From Neoechinorhynchus agilis (taxonomy: Eukaryota; Acanthocephala), in contig CM121342.1 in assembly GCA_051530055.1 (NCBI GenBank), positions 10,106,001-10,170,000 of the forward strand: DNA of 64,000 bases, in the 5' to 3' direction. Shown in pieces: positions 10,794-22,207 of this stretch (its first letter is position 1; every line of letters begins with the position of its first letter). The position numbers were made by a program, and so were the translations under genes. Below the pieces are notes generated by a model. That model saw only the letters and a program-made list of their open reading frames with translations. It had not been told where the DNA came from and did no database searches.

Positions 10794-13638
10794 AAGCTTC
10801 GTGGTGGTTAAATAGCTAGAGACATATTTTTTTGACTTGGGTGAGGAAATAAGACTTTTATACCTTTCAACTTTAATGAGGTAGTTGGAAACGATCACGT
10901 TCAGCATAATATTTTTGTAGCAATTCTTGTTGGGGATAAAAGACCTTTACTCGTATCAATAATAAATCAATTCTGGAGCACGTTTTCCATTTTCGACGGA
11001 ATAATAAGCGAAATATCCACATACTAATTTAGTGCACACCTTTCCCTTAAAAAGGTGATCATTGCCATTCGATTTTTGAAATTTAATTTCTTCATTGAGT
11101 ATTTCCGCACTTGAAATCACTAACACCACCGCTCTGGATCACTCAGCTGCCGTCGTGGTGTAATGGTCGAAAGGACGGATGCAGCGTTCCCTCCCATTGC
11201 ACCGCCAGACTTATGTTTTGTAGGAGGAATGTTCATTTAATCGGATCGCAAGTGATTCATATCAATATTCGATTTTTATTTTACACGTCAAGTGCGGTTT
11301 TAACACTTTAACAATAATATATCCATATCACGAATTAAAAATTCGTTCAATTCTAACTTGTGTCCATTTCCTATAGACACGACATTTTGACGTGGGAGCT
11401 CAATAGAAATATTCTTGGTACGACAACCCAACTACGTATTCGGACCAATCAAATACCGAGGAAACGCCCAACGCTACCGGGACACCAGGCCTAAATTCTG
11501 TTCATCAAATCACTACTTTGGGACAAGCAATTTCATTTGCACGTCAAACACACGATCCTTATCCGATGCCACGACCCAATGAAGCTGCGATGATACAATT
11601 TGACGCAACCAGCCAAGACAGCCCAACTAAGTATTCGGACCAATCAAATACCGAGGAAACGCCCAACGCCACTGGGACACCAGGCTGTTTTTCCGTCACG
11701 AAATTCGGGATTTTGTGCATTTGATTCCAAAAGCAACTGAGCTATTTTTCGGCGCATAGCTGGGTTCACTCGCAAATAAGGAAAGTGTGATTCGTCCAAT
11801 TGCAATTGGAACAACTCCGCGCCGCCAAAGAGCAAAAAATTTAAATAAAAGGATCTCGGAAAAAGTAGGGATGCTGCTTCGCCTTACTCAGTTAGACTAC
11901 TGTAGACCTTGTGACGCAGAGGCGATTGTTCATTCACTCCGCACGTTCATCACCGGAAATGTGATTTCAAAAATGCATTAAACACAGTTCACCGAGCAGA
12001 TTTGCTCGAAGTAGTTAGAGATCACGCACCAGAAGTGCCGCCTCCACCGACGACACGTAATCAAAAGACGCCTCGTTTCCTTTGACGAAAGTTTCTTGAG
12101 CATTGGCCGTTTAGCAAAGGAGGATTCCAAAAAACGCGCGAATGAGACTAACTGCCATCGAGCATCTACGAGACAGCTTGCCAAGCACGTGTCTTCAAAA
12201 CTCGCGGATGGAGATGTTTGGGGAGCTGCCCGTATTTTGTCCTCCTCTGATACGTTTGCAAGTGATTCGCCCTCCACACTTCAGGGTTTAAAGTTGAAGC
12301 ATCCGCAAAGTTCAACCCAAACAGAAATTCCTACATGTTCCGTCCCTCAAAGGCACTCCACTTCGACAGTTGAACTGAGAATGGCCATATCCTCCTTCGC
12401 CAATGGCTCTGGTCATGGCCTCGATGGACTTCGTCCTCAGCAATTAAAGGATAAGATGTCGTTCTCAGTTGGAGATGTAGACCACTCCCTTGTTACCCAT
12501 CTTTGTCGACTAGTCGACCTTTTCATCGAAGAAAATTTACATCCGCAGGCAATAGAGTTATTTTTTGGCGCATCTTTGTGCGCTTTGAACAAAAAGACTG
12601 GTGGGATTCGTCCCATCGCCGTTGGCTCTGCTCTACGTCGGCTCGTAGGTAAAATCCTTTGCAAGCGTATTGCAGAAGGGATATGGCAGCAAGTTCGCCC
12701 AGTTCAACTGGGATGCTGCACACCCTGCGGGTCCGAAGCCATTGTCCACGCACTCCGCCACTTCATCACCAACAGTTCAACGCTGTGTGTGATTTTGAAG
12801 TGTGACTTTTCAAATACCTTCAATTCCATTTACCGTACCGCTCTGTTTGAGTCACGCACCAGAAGCTTTTCCTTATTTTCTCAACGCATACGGTACCCCG
12901 ACTCCTTTGCTGTTCAACGATCACCTCATTTGGTCCGAACGAGGAGTACAGCAGGGAGACCCTTTCGGTCCAATCGCATTCTCCCTAACAGTAAATCCAA
13001 CAGCGCACTCTCTCCAGTCCAGCTTTAATGCTTGGTACCTGGATGACGCTACGCTCGGAGGTGATCCCTCCAAAGTACTGCGCGATCTGGAGACACTCGT
13101 AAGGGAGACTGCGAGATTGGGCGTTGAGCCGACCGATAAACCTTCAGTCGCCCGAGCTCACAGTTCTCTAATTTCAGGCTCTCGCGACGAGGTCGACCGA
13201 GCTAGATTGCTGGCAGTCTCTACAAGAGAATCGGGAGCATGGTTAGAAGCCCTACCCATTGCATTCGCAGGAACACTCCTCGTAGACGAAGCAGTTCGGA
13301 TCGGAGTTTCCCTCAGATTAGGTCTACCGATTTGTGTCGAACATCGTTGCCAGTTTGGAATGATCGTTGATCCACTGGGGAGACATGGTCTTGTTTGCAA
13401 CAAATCAGGGGGTCGTTTCTCACGGCATGCTGAATTGAACGACGTAATTTCGCGTGCCCTAAATGCGATGAACGTCCCAAACATTTTAGAGCCGAGCAAC
13501 CTGTGCCGACTCGATGGTCGTCGTCCGGATGGCGTAACTGTATTCCCGTGGCGAGAAGGCAAATGTTTTCTCTGGGACGCCACGTGTGTAGACACGTTCG
13601 CGGCAAGTAAAAGGAGGTTTGTGCCCCACGAATTATAA
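10794..13638 (+). mobile_element. Broken LINE with reverse transcriptase and C-terminal nuclease-like domain, copy 2
   Basis: The first 1.55 kb repeats 5710-7262 almost base for base; the element then continues. Frame 12096-12850 encodes KLADGDVWGAARIL, GHGLDGLRPQQLKD, KKTGGIRPIAVGSALRR, EAIVHALRHF and CDFSNTFNSIYR (RT motifs up to the first catalytic Asp). It then passes to another frame, 12802-13638, with GVQQGDPFGPIAFSL and NAWYLDDATLGG (YLDD catalytic motif), showing a frameshift near 12850. A stretch of the thumb appears missing after DKPSVA at about 13150. The C-terminal part has RHAELNDVISRA, then RRPDGVTVFPW and FLWDATCVDTF, a PD...D pattern like the restriction-type nuclease of some site-specific LINEs. 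No poly-A tail or target duplication was found. It is non-functional. Confidence 0.85.
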
Positions 13639-13857
13639 TTCCGACATTTTGCTAAAGGGTTTGTCATTTTGCTGAAGACAACGACTGATTATTGCCATTA
13701 TCGGTCACAACTACGATCATTTTCCGTAGTTTGAAAAAAGAAAGCATATCAAAAACCATTATAATCTACTACGGACTAAAGAAATATTTAGTCTGAAGAT
13801 TGAACTGTTCATATTTGTTGGTTGTTTAATGGGGCATAGAAAAAATGATTTTATTTT
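13639..13857. other. Short spacer after the LINE
   Basis: AT-rich sequence between the end of LINE similarity and the next TIR element. No ORF, promoter or recognisable repeat was seen. Confidence 0.4.
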
Positions 13858-14122
13858 AAACTGCCGATTGGTTTCGGCGAGGCACACAATCTTGTGAACG
13901 CCTTTTTATCAACGTTCTCATATTTAAAAACTTACAAGCAAGCTTGTGATGAACGCGTGACATCAAATTCCCTTTTACACGAGCAAATGTTTTAAATGGA
14001 CTTAAAAAAGTTCAAATCGAACTCAAACTACCAAAAGTTCGGCATTCAAGTGCGAATAAAACATTTTAACAACCTTGATCAAAAGGCGTTCATAAAATTT
14101 TGCCGATACCAATCGGCAGTTT
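13858..14122. repeat. Non-autonomous TIR element (MITE-like)
   Basis: Perfect 14-bp terminal inverted repeats, AAACTGCCGATTGG at the left and CCAATCGGCAGTTT at the right, enclose about 265 bp. Subterminal parts are also complementary: GAACGCCTTTTTATCAA on the left answers TTGATCAAAAGGCGTTC on the right. There is no transposase. The internal phrase CACAATCTTGTGAACGCC recurs in the other fold-back elements near 23.9, 35.4 and 36.4 kb, so it belongs to that family. Confidence 0.7.
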
Positions 14123-14149
14123 ATTTATTTATCGTAATCGCATACACTC

Positions 14150-14345
14150 ATGGAATCACTGCATATATTTTTGGGAGACTCTTGGCTAACTCACACTTCG
14201 GAGGCGCTCAGTCGCAATCGAAGGGACAGGGCCAACCCTGACCCCACCCTTCCATCAGCCTCGCAAACCCCGAGGAACCCAACGACCAGTAGACTTGAAC
14301 CAACGACCAATGGAGCGCATTTTGATACCACTCGGCTACTAAAAT
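14150..14345 (-). mobile_element. tRNA-derived SINE (minus strand)
   Basis: On the minus strand the sequence reads TAGCCGAGTGGTA, an intact polymerase III box A, and about 40 bases later GGTTCAAGTCTAC, a near-consensus box B, as in a serine/leucine-type tRNA. A roughly 110-bp tRNA-unrelated body follows. The acceptor stem does not pair, so it is not a tRNA gene. No clear target duplication was found. It sits just beyond the right repeat of the TIR element. Confidence 0.6.
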
Positions 14346-14445
14346 TTCTAATTATTTTAATTTTTCTAGGCGCCATAAAAAAATGAAGCGTTTAGTCACC
14401 ATGGTGAATTTATAGAGTTGACCAATTAGGTTTTTGAAAATTTCG

Positions 14446-15081
14446 ATGAAAAGCACTGTAGGAGTCAATAAAGCTAGGAAATGCAACAAAGATGAAATTT
14501 ACGACAGGGAACTGTTACGTGAAGCATTAAAATATCAGGAATTAAAACAATTTCATTTACCAATAAGACCCAATCATTTACGTTTACTACTAACGGAAGA
14601 CGACCGAATGGCGTATTTTAGGAAGTTGGAAATGCGAAGATTTAAACGAGCGTCTGTTCAGGCGTTTGAACAAATACTTTTGGAAGTTGGGCCGAACGAT
14701 AGATTAAAGAGGTCGAATTTAATAAAAACGAACAAACCATTGGTCAGTACTGTGCCATACAAAGAAGACATGAAGGAATTTGGAGATTCAATTTTTAAGA
14801 CAATGAAGAAGATCTTCTATGGATGTAAGGAAATTAATAAACCTTTGAAGAATCGAATTAGTGTGCTTGAAAAAAAGATAATGGCTCGGTTGGATTCAAT
14901 GGATTTTATGAAGTGTCACAAAAAAGTCGTGAATTTCCGATTTGGTCAAGCTCTTACGAACGCTTTTATAACGGCTGAAGTTAGTTGTAACGGATCCAAT
15001 CCTGAAAGTGATGTAATTATCGAGAAAATATTTAAAAATCGATATGTATACGTAATCGCGACAATACTATTGATGATATGA
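14446..15081 (+). CDS. Uncharacterised 211-residue basic protein with C-terminal hydrophobic segment
   Basis: Single open frame from the ATG at 14446; the frame is open 12 bases further upstream only with a TTG. I do not recognise the family. The protein is rich in Lys and Arg (MKSTVGVNKARKCNK at the start), with probable helical stretches such as REALKYQELKQF and KNRISVLEKKIMARLD. It ends in NRYVYVIATILLMI, a short hydrophobic tail that could be a membrane anchor. An AATAAA-like CAATAAAAAG at about 15192 could serve as poly-A signal. Codon use is AT-rich like the neighbours. It could be a terminal exon of a longer gene or a lineage-specific protein. Confidence 0.5.
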   Translation: MKSTVGVNKARKCNKDEIYDRELLREALKYQELKQFHLPIRPNHLRLLLTEDDRMAYFRKLEMRRFKRASVQAFEQILLEVGPNDRLKRSNLIKTNKPLVSTVPYKEDMKEFGDSIFKTMKKIFYGCKEINKPLKNRISVLEKKIMARLDSMDFMKCHKKVVNFRFGQALTNAFITAEVSCNGSNPESDVIIEKIFKNRYVYVIATILLMI

Positions 15082-15523
15082 TCGGAGATTTGTTAATTTA
15101 AAAAGAACATCTTTTTTTTGTTTTAAATATTGCTTTTTTTTCTTCGGATAATTTTAAGATTCGTCCTTGATTTTTTTTCAAATCTATACGCTCAATAAAA
15201 AGAATTTCACGAAAATTGCACTATTTTTTTAACTTTTCTGGGTTTTAAAATAATAAAGCACAAAACGTGCAATCACCACCGTCCGCAAGACGGAATTTTC
15301 ACGTCTGACTGAAAAAAATCGTGAAAATTTAAAACAGATTTACAAAACTTCATCCATCCATGGTTTTTAAATTAAAAAACACGATATCGAACAAGGCAAA
15401 AATGCGTAAACCTCTCATGTTTTACGCTTCGGTGGCCGTCGCCACGGAAGAATTCATATACAATGTCGTCATCTTTATTATAAACAAGTTTTATTAGTTG
15501 TTCAAATCGCATTTGAGAAAAAA
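15082..15523. other. Intergenic, AT-rich
   Basis: Contains a candidate poly-A signal for the preceding gene near 15192 and the probable promoter region of the next gene. No ORF or repeat family was recognised. Confidence 0.4.
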
Positions 15524-18063
15524 ATGCGTCCAAAGGTTCCTTGTAAGATTGCTATCCAATGGAAAAAGAAGAAATTGAAATTAGGTCGGCGACTGGATCG
15601 TCTTCGTTCATTAAAGCCGGAGGTTACAACCAAGAAAGTTAGGGCACCAAAGCAAACTATAATGAACGCCGGAAGTTTTAATTTAATTCAATCGAATGTT
15701 CATGATTTAGACGATAGAGAACTGACCAGCGGTCTACTGATCGATCTTCTCGAGAATCTTGTAAATGATTGTGTAAATCAAAGAAGTGCTAGAAGTTTAG
15801 AGAAGCACGTTCGATTGATGGAGATTGTATTGAGGCGGATAAATTCGGGAAAGATATTGATTTTTGTTTTTGACCGACTAACAGTGCTGATTTCTCGAAT
15901 AGGATGGAAAGCAAAAGAAAAGCATTTGTTGAAACGCTCAATAGATCTTCTTAGTAAACTCAGTGGTCAGTTTCATCGATATTATGGACCCATCAACCAG
16001 TTTTATGTGACCGCAAATGAATATTGCACTGTTAGTTTGATTGAACAAAACTGTGCCAGTCGCCAATACGAGCGGTATTGTTCGTTTTTTCGAAAGATGT
16101 GGATCATTGTAACCGATGAAGACGATATTGGACCAAGTGCATTAGTATTGGCTAATCTTATTGACTCAATAATCGATCCAAACGTTCTTTTCAAAGAGGT
16201 TTTGTGCTTGTACCTTTTTGCTTTAACTTCCTCCTCTCAATTTGAAGGACATGAACATATATCCGGAAGTTCTTTTACAATTGTTCAAAACAATGATATG
16301 CCGTTTTCCGTACAAAACAACGGAATCTATATTGATTTCTAACAAAAACGAATGCTCTCTCGTTAGTATTTTTGTTTGAGATGTTTCTTAAAATACTTTT
16401 TTTATAGCGAATTATCAAATAATTGATTTATTTGATAATTCGCTATAAAAAAGGAAATGATGAACATCTTTCCAATTTCTTAAAATAATCACCAAAAAAC
16501 AATATATAGATACAATCAACTAATTCCGATAATGTCATTGGAGTCAATTTGGCCATCAGTAGTTTTGTGTTTAAATGTCATCAATACATTGAACGAACTT
16601 CTGTGTCGGTTGAACATTTCTCGGTCGTTGGTGAATACGTGTGCAATATTTTCAAATCGAGCAACGAACAACGCATTAATGCAAAACGAATCATTCGAAT
16701 AATCGATAGTTATATTGATTGCGGGAGTCAGCTAGTGACGATCGGATTAAGCATTGAATTATTGAAGAGCCTTTTGGTTTATGCCACCGAAAAACATGAG
16801 TTATCCCAGTCTAGATATGCTGCAATTAATTGCGCTTTTCGTCTTCGTCGAAGTGCGAAATTCAAAGATCTAAATAGTACCGATCACGAAATTGATTCGG
16901 TGCTAATCGATGTTCTGTCGAAAACTCTTAGTCAATGTGTGCCACATTATGGCAATCCGAATTGTGATTCAATGATCTTACTCGTTTGTAACAAACTGAT
17001 GTCATATTGTGGACATAATCAACATTCAATTCGTCTCATTGATGTCATTGAACAATTAATGCTAAGACTTCTCTCAAATCTAAAGCTGAGAAATCTTAGC
17101 GATATCTGATCTGATTAGTTGCCGTCAAGAAGCGCTCAGTGAACAAGTTACTGTCAATATTATAAAAGTCTTTTTGCTATATAATCATCAATCGATCCGT
17201 TTAGGCACATTCTTGTCTCCAATGCGAAAATCGTGGCCTCTTCATCTTATTCAAGACATTCTCAAAGCACAAACTGATTCTGATCGTAGTGTGCTCTCTT
17301 TGAGTCTTATAGTCGGCATATCTCGAAGCAAAATCGAGGAATTGCAGAAAATAAAAACGGAAGATCCCAAATCAAGTCCTGATATTATTAGAATTAGCGA
17401 CGAAGAAATCGTACGGCACATTGAGCTTTGTGATTTGGTGATCGATTTTATTGAACCTACGAGTTTAATGTGGGGCCTGCAGCATGTTGCATGCGCTTTG
17501 AAAGCCAAAATACCAGCTGAAACTCTGATAGGACTTATACTTGCTAGTCCGTTCATATGCCTGACGCCTGAAATTTTGACGGTTTTAGAAGTTGGCTTGG
17601 ATTTCGCCAAAAACAATTCGGAAAAATTAGAGCATATGACAGCTTTAATAAAAACACGGATTTCTCAACTAAAAATTCGTGAATGGATAATTTCGGTCGA
17701 AAAAGCCAATTGTCGACAATTCTGTTTTCTTAATCATTCAACAGCAAATGGAGGTTTGTGCTTTCTCTGTCTTTTTCTTAACACAATTATTCCTATTTTC
17801 TTTGAAAAGTCGTTTTTGTTCATTTTTTTAGGATTCGTCGTGCATGAATACTTCTTTTCGACTATGAATCTTTTTAAAGATGACTTTGTTTCTTTTTTTT
17901 ACGTTGAACTCCTAAATCTTTATAAATGTACATTGTCTACAAAAATTGCGACCATTTATCGTTTTTAATGTTTCTTTTAGGATACTCAATAGCATCAAAC
18001 AAACGACTACATATTTACGATTCATACTTGAGTTTGTATCATGAATACTTTAAAAGCAATTAA
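15524..18063 (+). CDS. Uncharacterised multi-exon helical protein
   Basis: Starts at ATG 15524 (MRPKVPCKIAIQWKKKK, a basic start). Three coding blocks follow on the same strand: 15524-16198, 16510-17109 and 17102-18063. A GTTTTG donor at 16199 and a TATATAG acceptor at 16509 join blocks one and two in phase, giving a 311-nt intron. The last intron, 17754-17980, joins in phase to an exon ending YLSLYHEYFKSN and a TAA at 18061. Blocks two and three are in different frames near 17100 and I found no canonical GT-AG pair that links them; only a weak GTCTCA donor would do so. The sequence is leucine-rich and looks all-helical (LLIDLLENLVNDC, RLIDVIEQLMLRLL), which would suit a HEAT/armadillo-like scaffold, but no family is recognised. 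Confidence 0.55.
16398..16452. repeat. Perfect hairpin inside the putative intron
   Basis: Arms of about 24 bp around a short loop: TTTTATAGCGAATTATCAAA at the left is complementary to TTTGATAATTCGCTATAAAA at the right. It lies within the 311-nt intron of the uncharacterised gene. It may be a relic of a short fold-back element or a structured intron segment. Confidence 0.7.
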
Positions 18064-18172
18064 AGTTATGATAAGTTAAAATATGAATAAATGATCATTG
18101 TTTTTTTGCTTGTTTCGTACAACACCGATCTTTTTGATTCGTGTTTCAGATTCTTTTTCTCTTCTTCAAAAT

Positions 18173-21100
18173 ATGCGATTCTTGGTCTTTCTGCCAAAAT
18201 CGTATTTGTCCACTAGGAGCATTATAGGAAAGATTGGTATTCCAGCAGAGTCTTGTAATCGAGTTGCACTCGTTCCAGACTCGGTAACCAAATTTACCAA
18301 AATCGGTTAGTCTTTTACGAAAATTCACTTGATAACGAGAAATATGAACGCTTAGGAGTTCGTGTTAATATCGAATCTGGAGCAGGCAAGAAGGCATTGT
18401 ACAGTGATGAGATGTACAAGGCGGCGGGTGCAACCATCGTTTCGAATTTTGCTGATTTGGTGTCCGATTCAGACCTCGTAGCACAAATACGTTTGCCAAA
18501 TGAAAATCAAATCGAACAGTACAATCAACCGAATCTATCTTTAGTTACTTTGGCTAAACCGTACAAAAATCTACGAATTCTGCAAGGCTTAAATAAGATC
18601 GGTGCACTCTATGGTCTTGATTTGCTTCCAAGAACAACACGTGCTCAAGTTTTTGATTGTATGAGTTCAATGAGTGTAATTGGCGGATACAAAGCTGTTA
18701 TTGAGGCTGCCAATATACTTGGTCGACAGCTTGGATCTCACATCACTGCAGCCGGCCGGTTGCCACCTAGCCGCGTGTTAATTGTTGGATGCGGTGTTGC
18801 GGGTTTGAGTGCTGCTGGCACGGCCAAAAGCATGGGTGCCGTTGTTAGGGCGTTTGATGCTCGGAAAACGGCTGAAGAGCAAGTCAAATCTATTGGTGCC
18901 GATTTTGTGAGTTTAGATACAGATGATATTGAAGACACACGAACCGGATATGCGAAGGAAGCCGACAATGAGCTTTTGTTAGCTGAACGGAAGATTTTAT
19001 CCAAAGAGTGTTCTTTAGCTGATATTGTGATTTGTTCCGCTCTTGTCCCTGGAAAACCCGCTCCATTGCTTGTCACAAAGCAAATGATCGAATCTATGAA
19101 GAGTGGATCGGTTATTGTGGATATGGCAATAGAAGCAGGAGGAAATTCTGAGCTATCGGGGATTGATGAATGTTTTCAAACCAACAACGGCGTAACTATT
19201 TTTGGTGCTAGTGATTTGGCAGATCGCGTGCCGAAACAAGCAAGTGATTTCTTCTCAAATAACATCACGGCGTTTATCAATCTTCTCAGTAAGTTTTTAA
19301 TTTTCGCTTCAGTTGTATTCAAGACAAAAAGACTTTAAGTAAATGAAACAAACGAACCTGGTGATCAGATCATTGTTAAAAGGTGTTTATGTGTGAAGAG
19401 TGGTAAAGTGTTGTGGTCTATGCATGATCACGAACCTCAAAACGTGATTATAAAGCCGAAACCACCACCAATTGACCCACAGTCAAAAAAAAGTAAATAT
19501 GGTCTTACGAAGATGCCAAAGGACCTAAAACAATGAATTTTTGCGGATTTAGTCCAAATTCATTGTCATAAAGATGTCAATTCAAATCACATCGTCAATT
19601 CTGGCTCTTATGTACGTTACTCACGCTTCATCTAGCATTCAGTTCGCTCATCAGACGTCTACTTTTTCTCTTGCCTCCATTGTAGCCTACAACACGATTT
19701 GGAAAGTAACGCCAGCTCTTCACTCGCCTTTAATGTCCGGTCAGTTTATCACATCGAGAGAAAAAATTGGCACTTTTTAAAATTTAACAATCTTTAGTTA
19801 CGAATGCCATTTCCGGTCTTACAGCAGCAGGCGGTCTGCTTTTACTTAGCGGCAACACCAATTTGCTCCTAAATTCACCCATCAGTGATTATTTGGCTGC
19901 ACTTGCTGCACTCATTTCGGCCGTCAATATTGGTGGAGGATACGTGATTAGTCATCGAATGATCAATATGATCGACAAAAAAAGTAAGGTTTTTTTCTTC
20001 GCAAATCGTAGGATATCTTTTTTTATTATTATTATCTTTAGACACAGGAAAATCCAATTTGCTCTTCCTGATTCCGCCGTCCGTTGCTACAATTGCACTC
20101 TGCACACTACCGACCATGTCGGCAACTGTGAATTCCAGTCTTATTTACGGAACATCTTTGGCATCAGCTCTATGTTGTGTTGGTGCATTGGCTGGACTGT
20201 CTAAACACGAAACTGCCAGAATTGGAAATGCGTTATCAGCAGTTGGAATCTTTTTGGGATTATCTTCAATAATTGCTTCCAAATCGCCATCCTTTGAACA
20301 TCTCGAACAAATGGCTCTATTATTAGGATGCGGTGGAGGGCTTGGATCGTTGATCGCAAAGTCGATCCAGGTAACAGAATTGCCACAACTTGTAGCCGCA
20401 TTTCACAGTTTTGTCGGTCTTGCAGCTAGCCTTACAAGTTTTGCTCAATTTTACCATTCGTCATTGCCTAAATCAACGATCTACTAGTTGCATCTTTACA
20501 AGAAGATCAATGATGATAATCTCACTGACGATACGTTTCTCTACCTTTCATCAACTCTAGGAGCGTTCACATTCACGGCTTCTTTAATAGCATATGGTAA
20601 ACTGAGTGGAACGATACCAAGTTCTAGCTCATTGAAGAACGTGGATGGTCTTAATGCTCTTTTGGTATTTACATCAGCAGCGTCTTTATTTGCTTTCGTC
20701 CCGTTTCATTCGTTAAGTCCGCTTGCAGTAGGCACAATGGCTTCGTTGATGTTAGGTTGTACTGGCGTTTGGAACATAGGCGGTGCAGATATGCCCGTCT
20801 TGATTGCTTTTTTGAACAGTTCATCAGGTTGGGCTCTTTGTGCCGAAGGATTCATGCTCAATAACGATCTGATGTTAATTGTGGGTTCGTTAATAGGATG
20901 CAGCGGAGCAGTTTTGTCGACCATAATGTGTAAAGCGATGAATCGTAGCTTAAAAAGTGTTCTACTCCCAAAAAAGAAACGGTCTTCCAAGTATGGGTTA
21001 AAAAACAATGCAAACAAACAATATAATTCCGAGACAGTTGGATCGGTCGTAGAGAGCTTGCAACAAGCACAAAATATCATTATAGTGCCGGGTTATGGAC

Positions 21101-21552
21101 TCTGTGTAGCGAAAGCCCAATATCCACTAGCTCAGATTGTATCATACCTTAAAGACGATTTGAAAAAACAAGTCAGGTTTGCAATTCATCCGGTTGCTGG
21201 TAGAATGCCTGGACAGTTAAATGTTCTTCTCGCTGAAGCTGGAGTACCGTACAAGGACATTTTTGAAATGAGCGAAATCAATAACGACTTTTCCATCACT
21301 GATTTAACTCTCGTGATCGGGGCTAACGATACAGTGAACAGTTTAGCTGAAGAAGATCCACAGTCTCCAATCGCAGGAATGCCGGTTCTTAAAGTGTGGA
21401 ACTCAAACAAAGTTGTATTCTTGAAGCGGTCACTGGGAACTGGATATGCTGATGTTGATAATCCGGTGTTCTACAAGCAAAATACAGGGATGCTATTGGG
21501 TGATGCAAAATCAATGTGCGACCAATTATTGGAAAGTTTAAAAAACAATTAA
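18173..21552 (+). CDS. NNT: NAD(P) transhydrogenase, mitochondrial (alpha-beta fusion), with one in-frame TAG
   Basis: Inner-membrane proton pump coupling NADH oxidation to NADPH formation. Start at ATG 18173 gives [17 protein letters not shown], a plausible mitochondrial presequence, before the conserved IGKIGIPAE. Exons include 18173-18305, 18356-19288, then after the intron at 19748-19798 the [13 protein letters not shown] block, and from about 20042 the rest. Domain I holds the NAD site [14 protein letters not shown]; the membrane domain holds [10 protein letters not shown] and GGADMPV; domain III holds the NADP site [27 protein letters not shown] and IGANDTVN. The alpha-then-beta fused order is the animal form. 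Two oddities: a TAG at 20485 lies in frame in a variable loop between LTSF and [11 protein letters not shown], and the join near 19440-19560 is not resolved with matching phase. All other conserved blocks are intact, so this is a functional gene with a leaky stop or base error, or a very young pseudogene. Confidence 0.93.
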
Positions 21553-22207
21553 AATCTACTATTATTGTTGTTAGAAATAAGCGCTCTCACAAAAAAATGG
21601 TTTATCCGCAATGATTTTTCAAATAACTATTAGATTCGAAGCATGAACGTTGTTTTTTTCAATGTTCAACAGTTGCTTAATGTGAAGAAACGGTCATAGG
21701 CGAACTGAAACATATAAATGTGATTTTAAAAGTGTGATGATAGTGCCTCGTTTAATAAAAGAACTGGTTTAAAAGCGGGAGCTGCGTATATTGTTTTTAA
21801 GCAAGAACATCCTTTATTTGAATTAGTTTTTGTGCGTGTTGATTAAAAAAGCTAAATTATTACGTGTCTAATCTTTTGAAAAACGAAAATGAGTCATTTC
21901 TAATTTCAATTTTTTTTAAATCCGTAAAGTTAAATAAGCAAGGCAAAAGGAAATTCAACTGTAAAATTAGAGAGATCTTCGATTTGTCCAGAAAAAAAAG
22001 AATAAAATCCAATTCCAAGCATCGAACAGTTTTACACCTTTAAATTCCGTTTCCGTGAACCGTCCGGTGTAGAAATTAATCAAGAAAAATTAAAACATGC
22101 TCACAGATAATTTAATACCAATAAAGAAGCCTCTGTTTAATTTGAATCGAAAACTCATTGGTTATTAAAGATGGACTTGGAGTTTATTTAGCTACGTAAC
22201 CTCCCGT
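21553..22207. other. Intergenic between NNT and the next minus-strand gene
   Basis: AT-rich. AATAAA-type signals (TTTAATAAAAGAAC near 21755) could end the NNT transcript. No gene or repeat was recognised. Confidence 0.4.

Noticed and set aside
13158-13667. 169-codon minus-strand frame
   Set aside because: It is antisense to the LINE reverse transcriptase and nuclease coding region and has no motifs of its own.
18738-19076. 112-codon minus-strand frame within NNT
   Set aside because: It is a shadow of the strongly conserved NAD-binding region on the other strand.
18173-21552. Bacterial origin (horizontal transfer) of the transhydrogenase
   Set aside because: It has introns, a presequence and the fused alpha-beta order of animal mitochondrial enzymes.
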